Assembly (NCBI RefSeq): GCF_000010725.1
Contig: NC_013857.1
Coordinates: forward strand, 1-64,000
Length of the DNA stretch: 64,000 nucleotides
DNA from: Azospirillum sp. B510
GTDB taxonomy: Bacteria > Pseudomonadota > Alphaproteobacteria > Azospirillales > Azospirillaceae
Reading direction: 5' to 3'
Positions 35,140-43,863 of this stretch are shown one piece after another. The notes beneath the pieces are model-generated. The model was not told where the DNA came from and searched no databases. It saw only the letters and a program-made list of their open reading frames with translations. The translations under genes were made by a program, and so were the position numbers. Positions within the stretch are counted from its first letter, which is position 1. Each line of letters starts with the position of its first letter.

Positions 35140-35199
35140 AAGGGCGTGATCTGACATTGGGAGTGAGAGCCGGACGGCATCGACCGTCCGGCCCCCGAT

Positions 35200-36240
35200 T
35201 CAGAATTCGGTCACCACGGTGACGCCGGCGACCTCGAACCTGTCCATGCCCATCAGGGCGTCGATCGACTGCTCCAGGCTGATCGTCCTGCCGATCAGCT
35301 TCTCGGGCGCCAGCTTGCCGCAGCGCATCATCTCCATCATCGCGTCATAGCGGTGGGCCTGCATGCCGTGGCTGCCGAGGATTTCCAGTTCCTTGGCGAT
35401 GACCCGGTCCATCGGAATGGCCGGGGTGCTGTTCTCGGCCAGCATCAGCCCGACCTGCACATGCTTGCCGCGCTTGCGCAGATTGCTGATCGAGTTGAAG
35501 CAGGTGGTCGGGTGCCCCAGCGCGTCGAGCGAGACATGGGCGCCGCCGCGCGTGATCTCGATGACCGCCTCGGCGACCTGCGGCACCTCCGCCGCGTTCA
35601 CCGTGGCGGCGGCGCCCAGCGCGCGGGCCAGCGCGAGCTTGTCTTCGGAGATGTCGACGGCGACGACGTTGGCGCCCAGCGCGTTGGCGATCATCACCGC
35701 CGACAGGCCGACGCCGCCGCAGCCATGCACCGCCACCCATTGGCCGGCCGACGCCTTGCCCTGATCGACGACGGCGCGGAAGGAGGTCACGAAGCGGCAG
35801 CCGAGGCTGGCGGCGGTGGTGAAATCCATCGTCTCCGGCAGCCGCACCAGATTGATGTCCGCCTGATGCAGGCCGACATATTGGGCGAAGGAGCCCCAAT
35901 GGGTGAAGCCGGGCTGGAACTGCCGGTCGCACACCTGATGGTTGCCGGAATGGCATTCGGGACAGGCGCCGCAGCCGCCGACGAACGGCACCGTCACCCG
36001 GTCGCCGATCCGCCATTTCGTCACGTCCCTCCCGACCGCCTCGACGATGCCGGCCAGCTCGTGGCCCGGCACATGGGGAAGCTGGATGTCGGTGTCGTGA
36101 CCGACCCAGCCATGCCAGTCGCTGCGGCAGACCCCGGTCGCCATCACCTTGACGACGACGCCATGCGGCTCCGGTGTCGGGTCGGGAACGGTCATGATGC
36201 GAGGGGGTGCGGAAAACGCCTCGTAGACCACGGCTTTCAT
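35200..36240 (-). CDS. Zinc-dependent alcohol dehydrogenase
   Basis: A 346-aa medium-chain dehydrogenase. The catalytic zinc ligands are Cys in TGVCRSDWHGW and His-Glu in PGHELAG; the structural-zinc cysteines are in GGCGACPECHSGNHQVC. The Rossmann motif is VHGCGGVGLSAV. It oxidises an alcohol, or reduces an aldehyde, with NAD(H) in the cytoplasm; the substrate is not evident. ATG 36240 has AGAAGGGG upstream and is preferred to the upstream frame extension. It is divergent from an Lrp-type regulator, its likely controller. Confidence 0.93.
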   Translation of the reverse strand: MKAVVYEAFSAPPRIMTVPDPTPEPHGVVVKVMATGVCRSDWHGWVGHDTDIQLPHVPGHELAGIVEAVGRDVTKWRIGDRVTVPFVGGCGACPECHSGNHQVCDRQFQPGFTHWGSFAQYVGLHQADINLVRLPETMDFTTAASLGCRFVTSFRAVVDQGKASAGQWVAVHGCGGVGLSAVMIANALGANVVAVDISEDKLALARALGAAATVNAAEVPQVAEAVIEITRGGAHVSLDALGHPTTCFNSISNLRKRGKHVQVGLMLAENSTPAIPMDRVIAKELEILGSHGMQAHRYDAMMEMMRCGKLAPEKLIGRTISLEQSIDALMGMDRFEVAGVTVVTEF

Positions 36241-36341
36241 CGGGAATCCCCTTCTGGAGGTTTCCCGCATTCTATGGGGAACGCCCTGAAATTGCTTTTC
36301 AATTGAAGAGGGGGCGGCCCTGGGATATGAAGGATTCTTTC

Positions 36342-36358
36342 AGAATACATCGTATTCT
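36342..36358. promoter_or_regulatory. Candidate Lrp/AsnC operator
   Basis: AGAATAC-ATC-GTATTCT is a perfect dyad of two 7-bp arms in the gap between the alcohol dehydrogenase and the Lrp-type gene, ending 18 bp before the regulator's ATG. It suits a homodimeric regulator and suggests autoregulation. Binding by the adjacent Lrp-family protein is inference. Confidence 0.55.
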
Positions 36359-36375
36359 TGAAGGAATGCTCCGGC

Positions 36376-36855
36376 ATGACCGTTCTTGATAAAATGGATG
36401 CCGCGATCGCGGACCGGCTGCAACAGGATGGCCGGCTGTCCAACGCCAAGCTCGCCGAACAGCTGGCGCTCAGCGAGGCCTCCTGCTGGAGGCGCCAGAA
36501 GCGGTTGGAGGAGTGTGGCGTGATCACGGGCTATCAGGCGGTTCTCGACCGCCGGAAGCTGGGCTTCGGCGTGATGGCCTTCGTGCAGATCGTTTGCACC
36601 CAGCATGGCGGGGAGGTGACCGCGGCGTTCGAGCGGATCATCCAGGCCTGCCCCCATGTGCTGAGCTGCCACAACACGACGGGGGAGGCGGATTTCCTGC
36701 TGATCGTCGTCGCCCGCGATCTCGACGATTACAGCCGCTTCGTCGACACGGTGCTGAGGACGCTTCCGGGGGTGGCGAGCATCCGGTCCAACCTGTCGCT
36801 GCGGGAGATGAAGGCGACGAACCGATTGCCCGTGCTGGAGGAGCCCCATCGCTGA
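36376..36855 (+). CDS. Lrp/AsnC-family transcriptional regulator
   Basis: A 159-aa regulator: an N-terminal HTH (LSNAKLAEQLALSEASCWRR) followed by an alpha-beta RAM domain, which binds an amino acid or similar small effector. ATG 36376 is preferred to a TTG at 36358 because AAGGA lies 10 bp upstream. It is divergent from the alcohol dehydrogenase, and a dyad lies between them, so a local regulatory role is plausible. The effector cannot be named. Confidence 0.92.
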   Translation: MTVLDKMDAAIADRLQQDGRLSNAKLAEQLALSEASCWRRQKRLEECGVITGYQAVLDRRKLGFGVMAFVQIVCTQHGGEVTAAFERIIQACPHVLSCHNTTGEADFLLIVVARDLDDYSRFVDTVLRTLPGVASIRSNLSLREMKATNRLPVLEEPHR

Positions 36856-36886
36856 CCGCCCTCCCCCGATCCGGGAGAGGGCGGTC
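36854..36886. terminator. Bidirectional hairpin between Lrp gene and first MCP gene
   Basis: GACCGCCCTC and GAGGGCGGTC form a 10-bp stem with an inner GC-rich CCC/GGG pairing. It begins inside the Lrp stop codon and separates two convergent genes. No T tract is present. Confidence 0.55.
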
Positions 36887-36910
36887 CGGTATCGCCTTGA
36901 CCGATCGGTC

Positions 36911-38599
36911 TTACGCCGCGCGGACGCCGCGCAGGAACTCGTCGACGGCGCCGCTCAGCGTCCGGGCCTCCCGCGACAGTTCGCCGGCGGCGTCCAGCAC
37001 CTGACCGGCCATGCTGCCGCTCTGGTTGGCCGCCTGCTGCACCTGGACGACGTTGACGGTGACCTCCCTGGTGCCGGACGCCGCCTCCGTCACGTTGCGG
37101 GAGATTTCACCGGTCGCCGCGTTCTGTTCCTCGACGGCCGAGGCGATGGCGGTGGTGATGCCGCTCATCTGGGTGATGGTGGCGCCGATGCCCTTGATCG
37201 CCTCGACGGCGTCGCTGGTCACCGCCTGCATGGCGGCGATCTGGGCGGCGATCTCGTCGGTCGCCCTTGCCGTCTGGGTCGCGAGATTCTTCACTTCCGA
37301 CGCCACCACGGCGAAGCCCTTGCCCGCCTCGCCGGCCCGCGCCGCCTCGATGGTGGCGTTCAAGGCGAGAAGGTTGGTCTGGCCGGCGATCGACTGGATC
37401 AGGATCACCACCTCGCCGATCTTCTGCGCGGCGTTGGCCAGACCGGCCACGGTGTCGTTGGTCCGCGCCGCGTCCTGGACCGCCTGGGCGGCGATCTGCG
37501 ACGAGTTGGTGACCTGCTTGGAGATTTCGACCAGCGAGGCCGACATCTCCTCCGCCGCCGCGGCGACGGTCTGGACGTTGGCGGAGGTCTGTTCGGCCGC
37601 CGCCGCCGAGGCGCCGGCCTGATGGCTGGTCTGTTCCGCCGTTCCGACCATCGAGGTCGCCACCGACTGCATCCGGCCCGACGCCGTGGCGACGCTTTCC
37701 ACCACGCTCTTGACGCTGGCCTCGAAGCGCTGGGCCATCGCCGCCATCGCCGCCTTGCGCTCGGCCTCGGCCTTGGCCTTCAATTCTTCCTGTTCGGCGG
37801 TCATGCGGGCATTGTCGATGGCGTTGCGCTTGAACACCTCGACCGCCTTGGCCATGGCGCCGATCTCGTCGCCGCGCTCCTGCCCCTCGATCGTCACGCC
37901 ATTGTCGCCGGCGGCCAGACGGCCCATGACGGCGGTCATGGCGCGGATCGGCACGGCGATGCCGCGCGACAGCAGGATGCCGGCACCAAGCGCGATGACG
38001 ATCATCGCACCACCACCGAGCAGGTTGACGGTGTAGGAGGAGGAGAAGGCGTCGGCCTGATCCTCGGCACGCTTGACAAGAAGATCACGCTCCGTCTTGT
38101 CGATTTCCGCGATCTTGGCGCGCAGGCCGTCCATCGAGGCCTTGCCGGCGCCCGACGCCTCCAGGGCGCGCGCCTGGTCGCGGGACTCCGGCTTGGCCAT
38201 CAGCGCGATCTCCTGTTCGGCGACCGTCGTCCGCCAGGTCTGGGCGAGGCGGTCCACCTCGGCGAAGCGCGCCTGCTGCGCCGCATTGTCCGATGTCAGC
38301 TGCTTCGCCTTGGCCAGGGCTTCCGCATAGTGGCGCAGACCGCCCCGGTACGGCTCCAGGAACTTGTCGTCGCCGGCCACCAGATAGCCGCGGACGCCGG
38401 TCTCCTGGTCCACCATGGACGCCATGATCCGGGAAACCTCTTCGAGGACCTCGTAGGTATGGACGGTCCAGCCGTTCGACTTCTCGATGAAGGACAGCTT
38501 CGAATAGCTGAAGCCGGCGACCGCCATGGCGACCGTGACCAGGAACGCGAAAGCCGCCACCAGTTTCTTGGCTATCGACAGGTTTGCAAAATTGACCAT
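36911..38599 (-). CDS. Methyl-accepting chemotaxis protein (CHASE3-type sensor)
   Basis: A 562-aa membrane chemoreceptor. TM1 (about 11-32) and TM2 (about 187-210) frame a periplasmic helical sensor with a CHASE3 signature (MASMVDQETGVRGYLVAGDD). HAMP (about 210-262) and a long signalling domain follow, with the hairpin tip GKGFAVVASEVKNLATQTA that contacts CheA and CheW. No C-terminal CheR-binding pentapeptide is present. ATG 38599 is chosen from the start of TM1. It is nearly identical to the next gene, evidence of tandem duplication. The ligand is unknown. Confidence 0.95.
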   Translation of the reverse strand: MVNFANLSIAKKLVAAFAFLVTVAMAVAGFSYSKLSFIEKSNGWTVHTYEVLEEVSRIMASMVDQETGVRGYLVAGDDKFLEPYRGGLRHYAEALAKAKQLTSDNAAQQARFAEVDRLAQTWRTTVAEQEIALMAKPESRDQARALEASGAGKASMDGLRAKIAEIDKTERDLLVKRAEDQADAFSSSYTVNLLGGGAMIVIALGAGILLSRGIAVPIRAMTAVMGRLAAGDNGVTIEGQERGDEIGAMAKAVEVFKRNAIDNARMTAEQEELKAKAEAERKAAMAAMAQRFEASVKSVVESVATASGRMQSVATSMVGTAEQTSHQAGASAAAAEQTSANVQTVAAAAEEMSASLVEISKQVTNSSQIAAQAVQDAARTNDTVAGLANAAQKIGEVVILIQSIAGQTNLLALNATIEAARAGEAGKGFAVVASEVKNLATQTARATDEIAAQIAAMQAVTSDAVEAIKGIGATITQMSGITTAIASAVEEQNAATGEISRNVTEAASGTREVTVNVVQVQQAANQSGSMAGQVLDAAGELSREARTLSGAVDEFLRGVRAA

Positions 38600-39048
38600 G
38601 GTCTTGTTGTCCCCCAACCCTACATTGTGATCGCTATGACGAAGTCCGTGCATCCAGCAGAAGGTGTCTTGCAAAGAAATAAAACCGTTCATATAGCTTC
38701 TCGCAAGACGGCTTCCGTTATCCTTCCCTTTCCGCTTTAAACCGAAGTTAATGTGACAGCCCTGAAACATCAGGGATAAGTCTTATTGATCTCAGTTTCG
38801 TATAAGGTGAATCCTGTATTCTGAAATACAGCACATGAAAATTCCGGCCTTGCTGGGAATCCCGCCAGATCGCTTGCGGAACGTTGCGGCCCTGTGATTG
38901 GAATCTTTCAAAGCCGCAAGGGGGGATGCCGCCTCGCGAAGGCGGCATCCCGCTGGCCGTCCGGTATCTCCAGCCATCCCCCGTCGCCATCCCCCGTCGC
39001 CATCCCCTGTCGACATCCCCTGTCGACATCCCCCGTTGCCGGGCGATC
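38600..39048. other. Gap between tandem chemoreceptor genes
   Basis: No gene is seen. The part nearest the first receptor (38600-38840) is AT-rich and should hold its promoter. A perfect hairpin GGGATGCCGCC-TCGCGAA-GGCGGCATCCC occupies 38923-38951, about 100 bp past the stop of the second receptor gene, and may terminate it. Five 13-bp tandem repeats follow at 38975-39039. Confidence 0.6.
38975..39039. repeat. Five 13-bp tandem repeats
   Basis: Units are CATCCCCCGTCGC twice, CATCCCCTGTCGA twice and CATCCCCCGTTGC once, directly abutting. The array ends 9 bp before the second receptor's stop codon. It is a short minisatellite and could vary in copy number between strains. Confidence 0.85.
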
Positions 39049-40737
39049 TCAGCCGGCGCGGATGCCGCGCAGGAACTCGTCGACGGCGCCGCTCAGCGTC
39101 CGGGCCTCCCGCGACAGTTCGCCGGCGGCGTCCAGCACCTGCCCGGCCATGCTGCCGCTCTGGTTGGCCGCCTGCTGCACCTGGACGACGTTGACGGTGA
39201 CCTCCCTGGTGCCGGACGCCGCCTCCGTCACGTTGCGGGAGATTTCGCCGGTCGCCGCGTTCTGTTCCTCGACGGCCGAGGCGATGGCGGTGGCGATGCC
39301 GCTCATCTGGGTGATGGTGGCGCTGATCCCCTTGATCGCCTCGACGGCGTCGCCGGTCACCGCCTGCATGGTGGCGATCTGGGCGGCGATCTCGTCGGTC
39401 GCCCTTGCCGTCTGGGTCGCGAGATTCTTCACTTCCGACGCCACCACGGCGAAGCCCTTGCCGGCGTCGCCGGCCCGCGCCGCCTCGATGGTGGCGTTCA
39501 GCGCCAGCAGGTTGGTCTGGCCGGCGATCGACTGGATCAGGGTCACCACCTCGCCGATCTTCTGCGCGGCGTTGGCCAGACCGGCCACGGTGTCGTTGGT
39601 CCGCGCCGCGTCCTGGACCGCCTGGGCCGAGATCTGCGAGGAGGTGCTGACCTGCTTGGAGATTTCGACCAGCGAGGCCGACATCTCCTCCGCCGCCGCG
39701 GCGACGGTCTGGACATTGGCGGAGGTCTGTTCGGCCGCCGCCGCCGAGGCGCCGGCCTGATGGCTGGTCTGTTCCGCCGTTCCGACCATCGAGGTCGCCA
39801 CCGCCTGCATCTTGCCCGACGCCGCGGCGACGCTTTCCACCACCCCCTTGACGCTGGCCTCGAAGCTGTGTGCCAGCGCCGCCATCGCCGCCTTGCGGTC
39901 GGCCTCGGCCTTGGCCTTCAGCGCGTCCTGTTCGGCGGTCATGCGGGCGTTGTCGATGGCGTTCCGCTTGAACACCTCGACGGCCTTGGCCATGGCGCCG
40001 ATCTCGTCGCCACGCTCCTGCCCCTCGATCGTCACGCCGTTGTCGCCGGCGGCCAGACGGCCCATGACGGCGGTCATGGCGCGGATCGGCACGGCGATGC
40101 CGCGCGACAGCAGGATGCCGGCGCCAAGCGCGATGACGATCATCGCTCCGCCACCGAGCAGGTTGACGCTGTAGGAGGAGGAGAAGGCGTTGGCCTGATC
40201 CTCGGCGCGCTTGGCGAGGAGATCACGCTCCGCCTTGTCGATCTCCGCGATCTTGGCGCGCAGGCCGTCCATCGACGCCTTGCCGGCGCCCGAAGCCTCC
40301 AGGGCGCGCGCCTGGTCGCGGGTTTCCGGCTTGGCCATCAGCGCGATCTCCTGTTCGGCGACCGTCGTCCGCCAGGTCTGGGCGAGGCGGTCCACCTCGG
40401 CGAAGCGCGCCTGCTGCGCCGCATTGTCCGCCGTCAGCTGCCTCGCCTTCGCCAGGGACTCCGCATAGTGACGCTGGCCGATGCGGTAGGGTTCCAGCAG
40501 CTTGTCGTCGCCGACGACCAGATAACCGCGGATGCCGGTCTCCTGATCCACCATCGACGCCATGATCCGTGAAACCTCTTCGAGGACCTCGTAGGTATGG
40601 ATGGTCCAGCCGTTCGACTTCTCGATGAAGGACAGCTTCGAATAGCTGAAGCCGGCGACGGCCATCGAAACCGCCACCAGAGACACGAAAGCCACCACGA
40701 GTTTCTTGGCTATCGACAGGTCTGCAAAGCTGATCAT
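39049..40737 (-). CDS. Methyl-accepting chemotaxis protein, tandem paralogue
   Basis: Also 562 aa, with the same TM1, CHASE3-like sensor, TM2, HAMP and signalling-domain layout as its neighbour. Differences cluster in TM1 (VVAFVSLVAVSM against AAFAFLVTVAM) and around residues 67-95 of the sensor (GIRGYLVVGDDKLLEPYRIG against GVRGYLVAGDDKFLEPYRGG); most of the cytoplasmic part is the same. GGAGGCGAC precedes the ATG at 40737. The pair may sense related ligands with different affinity, which is inference from where the changes lie. Confidence 0.95.
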   Translation of the reverse strand: MISFADLSIAKKLVVAFVSLVAVSMAVAGFSYSKLSFIEKSNGWTIHTYEVLEEVSRIMASMVDQETGIRGYLVVGDDKLLEPYRIGQRHYAESLAKARQLTADNAAQQARFAEVDRLAQTWRTTVAEQEIALMAKPETRDQARALEASGAGKASMDGLRAKIAEIDKAERDLLAKRAEDQANAFSSSYSVNLLGGGAMIVIALGAGILLSRGIAVPIRAMTAVMGRLAAGDNGVTIEGQERGDEIGAMAKAVEVFKRNAIDNARMTAEQDALKAKAEADRKAAMAALAHSFEASVKGVVESVAAASGKMQAVATSMVGTAEQTSHQAGASAAAAEQTSANVQTVAAAAEEMSASLVEISKQVSTSSQISAQAVQDAARTNDTVAGLANAAQKIGEVVTLIQSIAGQTNLLALNATIEAARAGDAGKGFAVVASEVKNLATQTARATDEIAAQIATMQAVTGDAVEAIKGISATITQMSGIATAIASAVEEQNAATGEISRNVTEAASGTREVTVNVVQVQQAANQSGSMAGQVLDAAGELSREARTLSGAVDEFLRGIRAG

Positions 40738-41203
40738 CGTATCGTCGCCTCCTGGACCGAACGCCATATTTATGGCGGTCGACCTGCTGGATATTTAGAA
40801 AATCTCTGCCGCCTTCACAATTTTCGTGGAGATGGGCCGCAAAGTTCTGTGATCAAAATTTGCCAACAGGATTAATGAATAGTTAAAACGATATAATTCG
40901 CTACCTTTTATGCAACTTGTATATGGATGTGATTCTTATGATCACGTGTATTACAAATTTTATATTCCATTAAATTCAGAAAGACTCTGAATTAACGTTT
41001 GGGCTGAGATTAATAATTGTCTAACGCCATAACGACGCCTCGGGAGAGCCACCCAGGCGCCTGACGGATCGCTCCCGATCCGCAAGGCTCCCGTTCTTCG
41101 GGCGGGGGTTGTGTTCGTCCACCGATCCCGCAATATCGGTCCCCGCGCAGGCCTCGGGCCTGTTCCCGCGGACTCTCGCTTTCAACAATCTCCGGGCCAT
41201 TCC
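40738..41203. other. AT-rich non-coding gap
   Basis: About 220 bp (40790-41010) is strikingly AT-rich against the surrounding DNA and lacks a gene. It contains AATTCAGA-AAGAC-TCTGAATT, a perfect 8-bp stem (40973-40993). The receptor promoter should be near 40740-40800 and the exporter promoter near 41000-41200. Origin by transfer, a regulatory island or a small RNA cannot be separated by eye. Confidence 0.5.
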
Positions 41204-42106
41204 ATGACCGCGGCATCCGCCACCGACACCCGCCCCGGCATTCTGATGATGCTGGGCGGGATGACCCTCTTCACGCTGAACGACGCGCTCGGCAAATGGC
41301 TGGTGGCCGACCATCCGGTCGCCATGCTGGTCGCGGTGCGCAGCCTGTTCGGGCTGGCGGTGCTGGCGCCGATGATCTGGCGCGACGGCGTCGCCGCGGT
41401 CTTCGCCGTCGACCGGCTGCCGCTGCACATCCTGCGCGTGGTCCTGATGACGGTTGATATCGGCTGCTTCTACTGGGCGGTCGGCTATCTGCCGCTGGCC
41501 GACGTGATGACGATCTATATGTCGGCACCCTTGATCGTCACCGCGCTGTCGGTGCTGGTGCTCGGCGAAACCGTCGGCTGGCGCCGCTGGGTCGCGGTGC
41601 TGGTGGGATTCGCCGGAGTCGTCATCGTGTTGAACCCGACCGGGCGCTTCGATCTGTGGCCGTCGCTGGTGGCGCTGCTGGGCGCCTTCATCTTCTCAAG
41701 CGGCGTGATCTCGACCCGCATGCTGCGCTCGGCCTCCAGCCTGACGCTGGTCGGCAACCAGATGGTCGGCGGCATCCTGATCGGCGGGGTGGCGCTGCCC
41801 TGGTCCTGGGCGGCGCCGGGTTGGCTCGGCTTCCTCCTGTTGGGGCTGCTCGGCGTCACCGCGCTGGCCGGTCATGCGATGATGAACCGCTCGCTGCAAC
41901 TCAGCCCGGCGGCGGTGGTGGTGCCGTTCCAGTATGTGTCGATCCTGTGGGCGGTGGTGCTGGACCTGCTGGTCTGGGGCACCGCGCCGACGCTGCGCAT
42001 GGCGGTGGGGGCGGCGCTGATCATCGGCAGCGGCCTGTTCATCGTCTACCGCGAACAGCGCCTCAATCGCGGTGTCGCCGCCGAGGGCGTGGCCGAGATA
42101 CCCTGA
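41204..42106 (+). CDS. EamA-family (DMT) transporter
   Basis: A 300-aa inner-membrane protein with ten hydrophobic helices in two EamA repeats (about 12-140 and 150-285). Segments such as GMTLFTLNDALGKWL, ADVMTIYMSAPL and ALAGHAMMNRSLQL are usual for the drug/metabolite superfamily, which mostly exports amino acids or other small metabolites. The substrate cannot be read. The ATG at 41204 lacks a clear ribosome-binding site, so the start is less certain, but earlier frame adds no TM helix. Confidence 0.9.
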   Translation: MTAASATDTRPGILMMLGGMTLFTLNDALGKWLVADHPVAMLVAVRSLFGLAVLAPMIWRDGVAAVFAVDRLPLHILRVVLMTVDIGCFYWAVGYLPLADVMTIYMSAPLIVTALSVLVLGETVGWRRWVAVLVGFAGVVIVLNPTGRFDLWPSLVALLGAFIFSSGVISTRMLRSASSLTLVGNQMVGGILIGGVALPWSWAAPGWLGFLLLGLLGVTALAGHAMMNRSLQLSPAAVVVPFQYVSILWAVVLDLLVWGTAPTLRMAVGAALIIGSGLFIVYREQRLNRGVAAEGVAEIP

Positions 42107-42146
42107 GGCTGCGGCCGTCCCGCAACCAAAAGGCGCGGTTCCCGCC

Positions 42147-42521
42147 TCAGGACCCGAAATGGCGCGGGACCAGCCTGACGGTCGACGGCTCGACCGGCCG
42201 CCAGCCGTAATCGCGGATGACGTCGTTGGATTCGACCGCCCGCCGTCCCTCCGCCAGCGACCATGTGATGTGGTAGGTCGAGCCGTCCGGCCGTTCGCTG
42301 GTGCCGTCGATGGCGACGACCAGGGCCTGCACCCCCTCGCCGTCGTCGGCGCAGCCGATCACCTCGGCCTCGGTGGCGGTGGGCAGCGGCTCCTGCGGGC
42401 CGGCGCCGAAGCCGAAGGTCACATGATCGGCGACCAGCCGGTCATAGCGCGGCGGAACCAGAGCCAGCAGGCGGCCGCGCTCGTCGGCCGGCAATTCCCA
42501 CCCGGTATAGTCCGAACCCAT
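42147..42521 (-). CDS. Small protein with paired HxT motifs (2H phosphoesterase-like)
   Basis: A 124-aa soluble protein. It has two HxT motifs, VADHVTFGFG near residue 32 and YHITWSLAEG near residue 82, the arrangement of the 2H phosphoesterase superfamily (LigT-like and RNA-repair cyclic phosphodiesterases). The segment after the second motif (RRAVESNDVI) resembles RNA-ligase-associated members. It is short for the fold, so this is a moderate-confidence inference. ATG 42521 has GGGGGTACGG upstream; an ATG at 42557 that overlaps the upstream gene's stop is the alternative. Confidence 0.7.
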   Translation of the reverse strand: MGSDYTGWELPADERGRLLALVPPRYDRLVADHVTFGFGAGPQEPLPTATEAEVIGCADDGEGVQALVVAIDGTSERPDGSTYHITWSLAEGRRAVESNDVIRDYGWRPVEPSTVRLVPRHFGS

Positions 42522-42556
42522 CACCCGTACCCCCGAACCGCAAGGCGCCGACAGCA

Positions 42557-43861
42557 TCAACGCCGGCCGCCGTTCATGATCCCGTCCATAATTCTAGTCG
42601 CTTCGGCCGGTCCGGCAATCAGCTCGATCATGCGGATGGCGGTATAGCCGGACCGCGCGCCGCCGGCCGGTCCGGACAGCGCCTGTCGTGCCTTTTCCGT
42701 CAGCGAGGCGGTGGCCTTTTGCGTCACCTCCCGCAATTCGCCGCGCAGCCCCAGCGAATCGGCGATGGTCGCGCATTTGCGCAGCGCCCGGGCATGGTTC
42801 TCCGCCTGGGCGAGCTGGGCGCGGCCCTCGCTGCCGCCGTCCAGCGCGCCGATCGCCGCGACGATGCCGAGGTCTGCATCCAGCAGAACCTGGGCCTTCA
42901 CCATGGCATGGACCGAATTGCGGACCTGCTTCAGCCTTTGGTCGAACTCCCTGTTGCGGCTGTGCTCCATCGCCGCGCGGGTGGCGTCCAGGCTGGCGAC
43001 GAGGTCGAGCGCCAGATCGGCCACCGCCATGCGGTCGCCGGCGGGACCGGCGCCGCCCTCGCGCGAGCGGTCTTCGATCTGGGCGACGACGGTGCCGCTC
43101 AGCGCCATGAACAGGGCGGCGCGGTCGGCCGGCTTCTGGCCCAGATCCATGTCCCACAGTCCGCTGAGCAGGACCGACGGGTCGGTCAGGCGCGACGCGG
43201 CCAGCAGGATGAAGATCTTCAGCGCCTCCGGCCGGGCGCGGGACAGCCGGCGGCCGATGGTCCGGATCGCCTCGACATGGTCGCCGTGCAGCTTCGGCAC
43301 CGGCTTGGGCGCCAGCGCCGCCTTCAGCTCCGCCACCTCGGGCGCGATGGACAGGATGACGGCGATGTCCGACAGCGCGCGGGCGCGGTCGGGATTCATC
43401 CGCAACTCCAGCGCCTCGCTGTAATGACCGGCCACCGCCCCCTTGGCGATCTCCGTGACCGCGACCGCGCATTCCGCCCAGAACGCCTCGGTCAGCGCCT
43501 TGCGCTCCGGTCCGTCCCGCAGGGCGGCGGGGCGGAAGGCGCGCAGCCGCTCCTTGCCGATCTGTGCCTCCACCAGCGGCCACAGGCTGTTCATCAGCGC
43601 CCGTTCGATCACGCTCAGCGGCACCGGGTCGGACTTGCCCAGCGCTTCGAACAGATCCTCGAACGGGTCGCAGAACAGGCGCTTCAGGGTCGGGCGGCGG
43701 TGCAGCCGCAGCTCGACCAACCGGGGACGGATGACGGCGATGGTGCGCTGGATGTCGGGATGGTCGTTCATCTGCTCCAGCAGATCGACGACCTGACGGA
43801 ACTTGGCCTCGTCGATGTCCAGAAGCTTGTCGCCCAGCGCGACCAGATCCCTCATCTCCAT
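42557..43861 (-). CDS. Uncharacterised 434-aa helical protein
   Basis: A soluble protein predicted to be almost all helical, with long amphipathic stretches (KLLDIDEAKFRQVVDLLEQM, ADLALDLVASLDATRAAMEH). No catalytic motif, TM helix or signal is visible, and I do not recognise the family. It begins 2 bp after the stop of the preceding gene and overlaps, or lies immediately before, the small HxT protein. This tight spacing marks an operon of three. Its helical repeats could be a scaffold or a protein-protein interaction array, which is inference. Confidence 0.82.
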   Translation of the reverse strand: MEMRDLVALGDKLLDIDEAKFRQVVDLLEQMNDHPDIQRTIAVIRPRLVELRLHRRPTLKRLFCDPFEDLFEALGKSDPVPLSVIERALMNSLWPLVEAQIGKERLRAFRPAALRDGPERKALTEAFWAECAVAVTEIAKGAVAGHYSEALELRMNPDRARALSDIAVILSIAPEVAELKAALAPKPVPKLHGDHVEAIRTIGRRLSRARPEALKIFILLAASRLTDPSVLLSGLWDMDLGQKPADRAALFMALSGTVVAQIEDRSREGGAGPAGDRMAVADLALDLVASLDATRAAMEHSRNREFDQRLKQVRNSVHAMVKAQVLLDADLGIVAAIGALDGGSEGRAQLAQAENHARALRKCATIADSLGLRGELREVTQKATASLTEKARQALSGPAGGARSGYTAIRMIELIAGPAEATRIMDGIMNGGRR

Positions 43862-43863
43862 GG

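Noticed and set aside
38975..39039. CRISPR array
   Set aside because: The five 13-bp units abut without spacers and no cas gene is present, so this is a tandem repeat.
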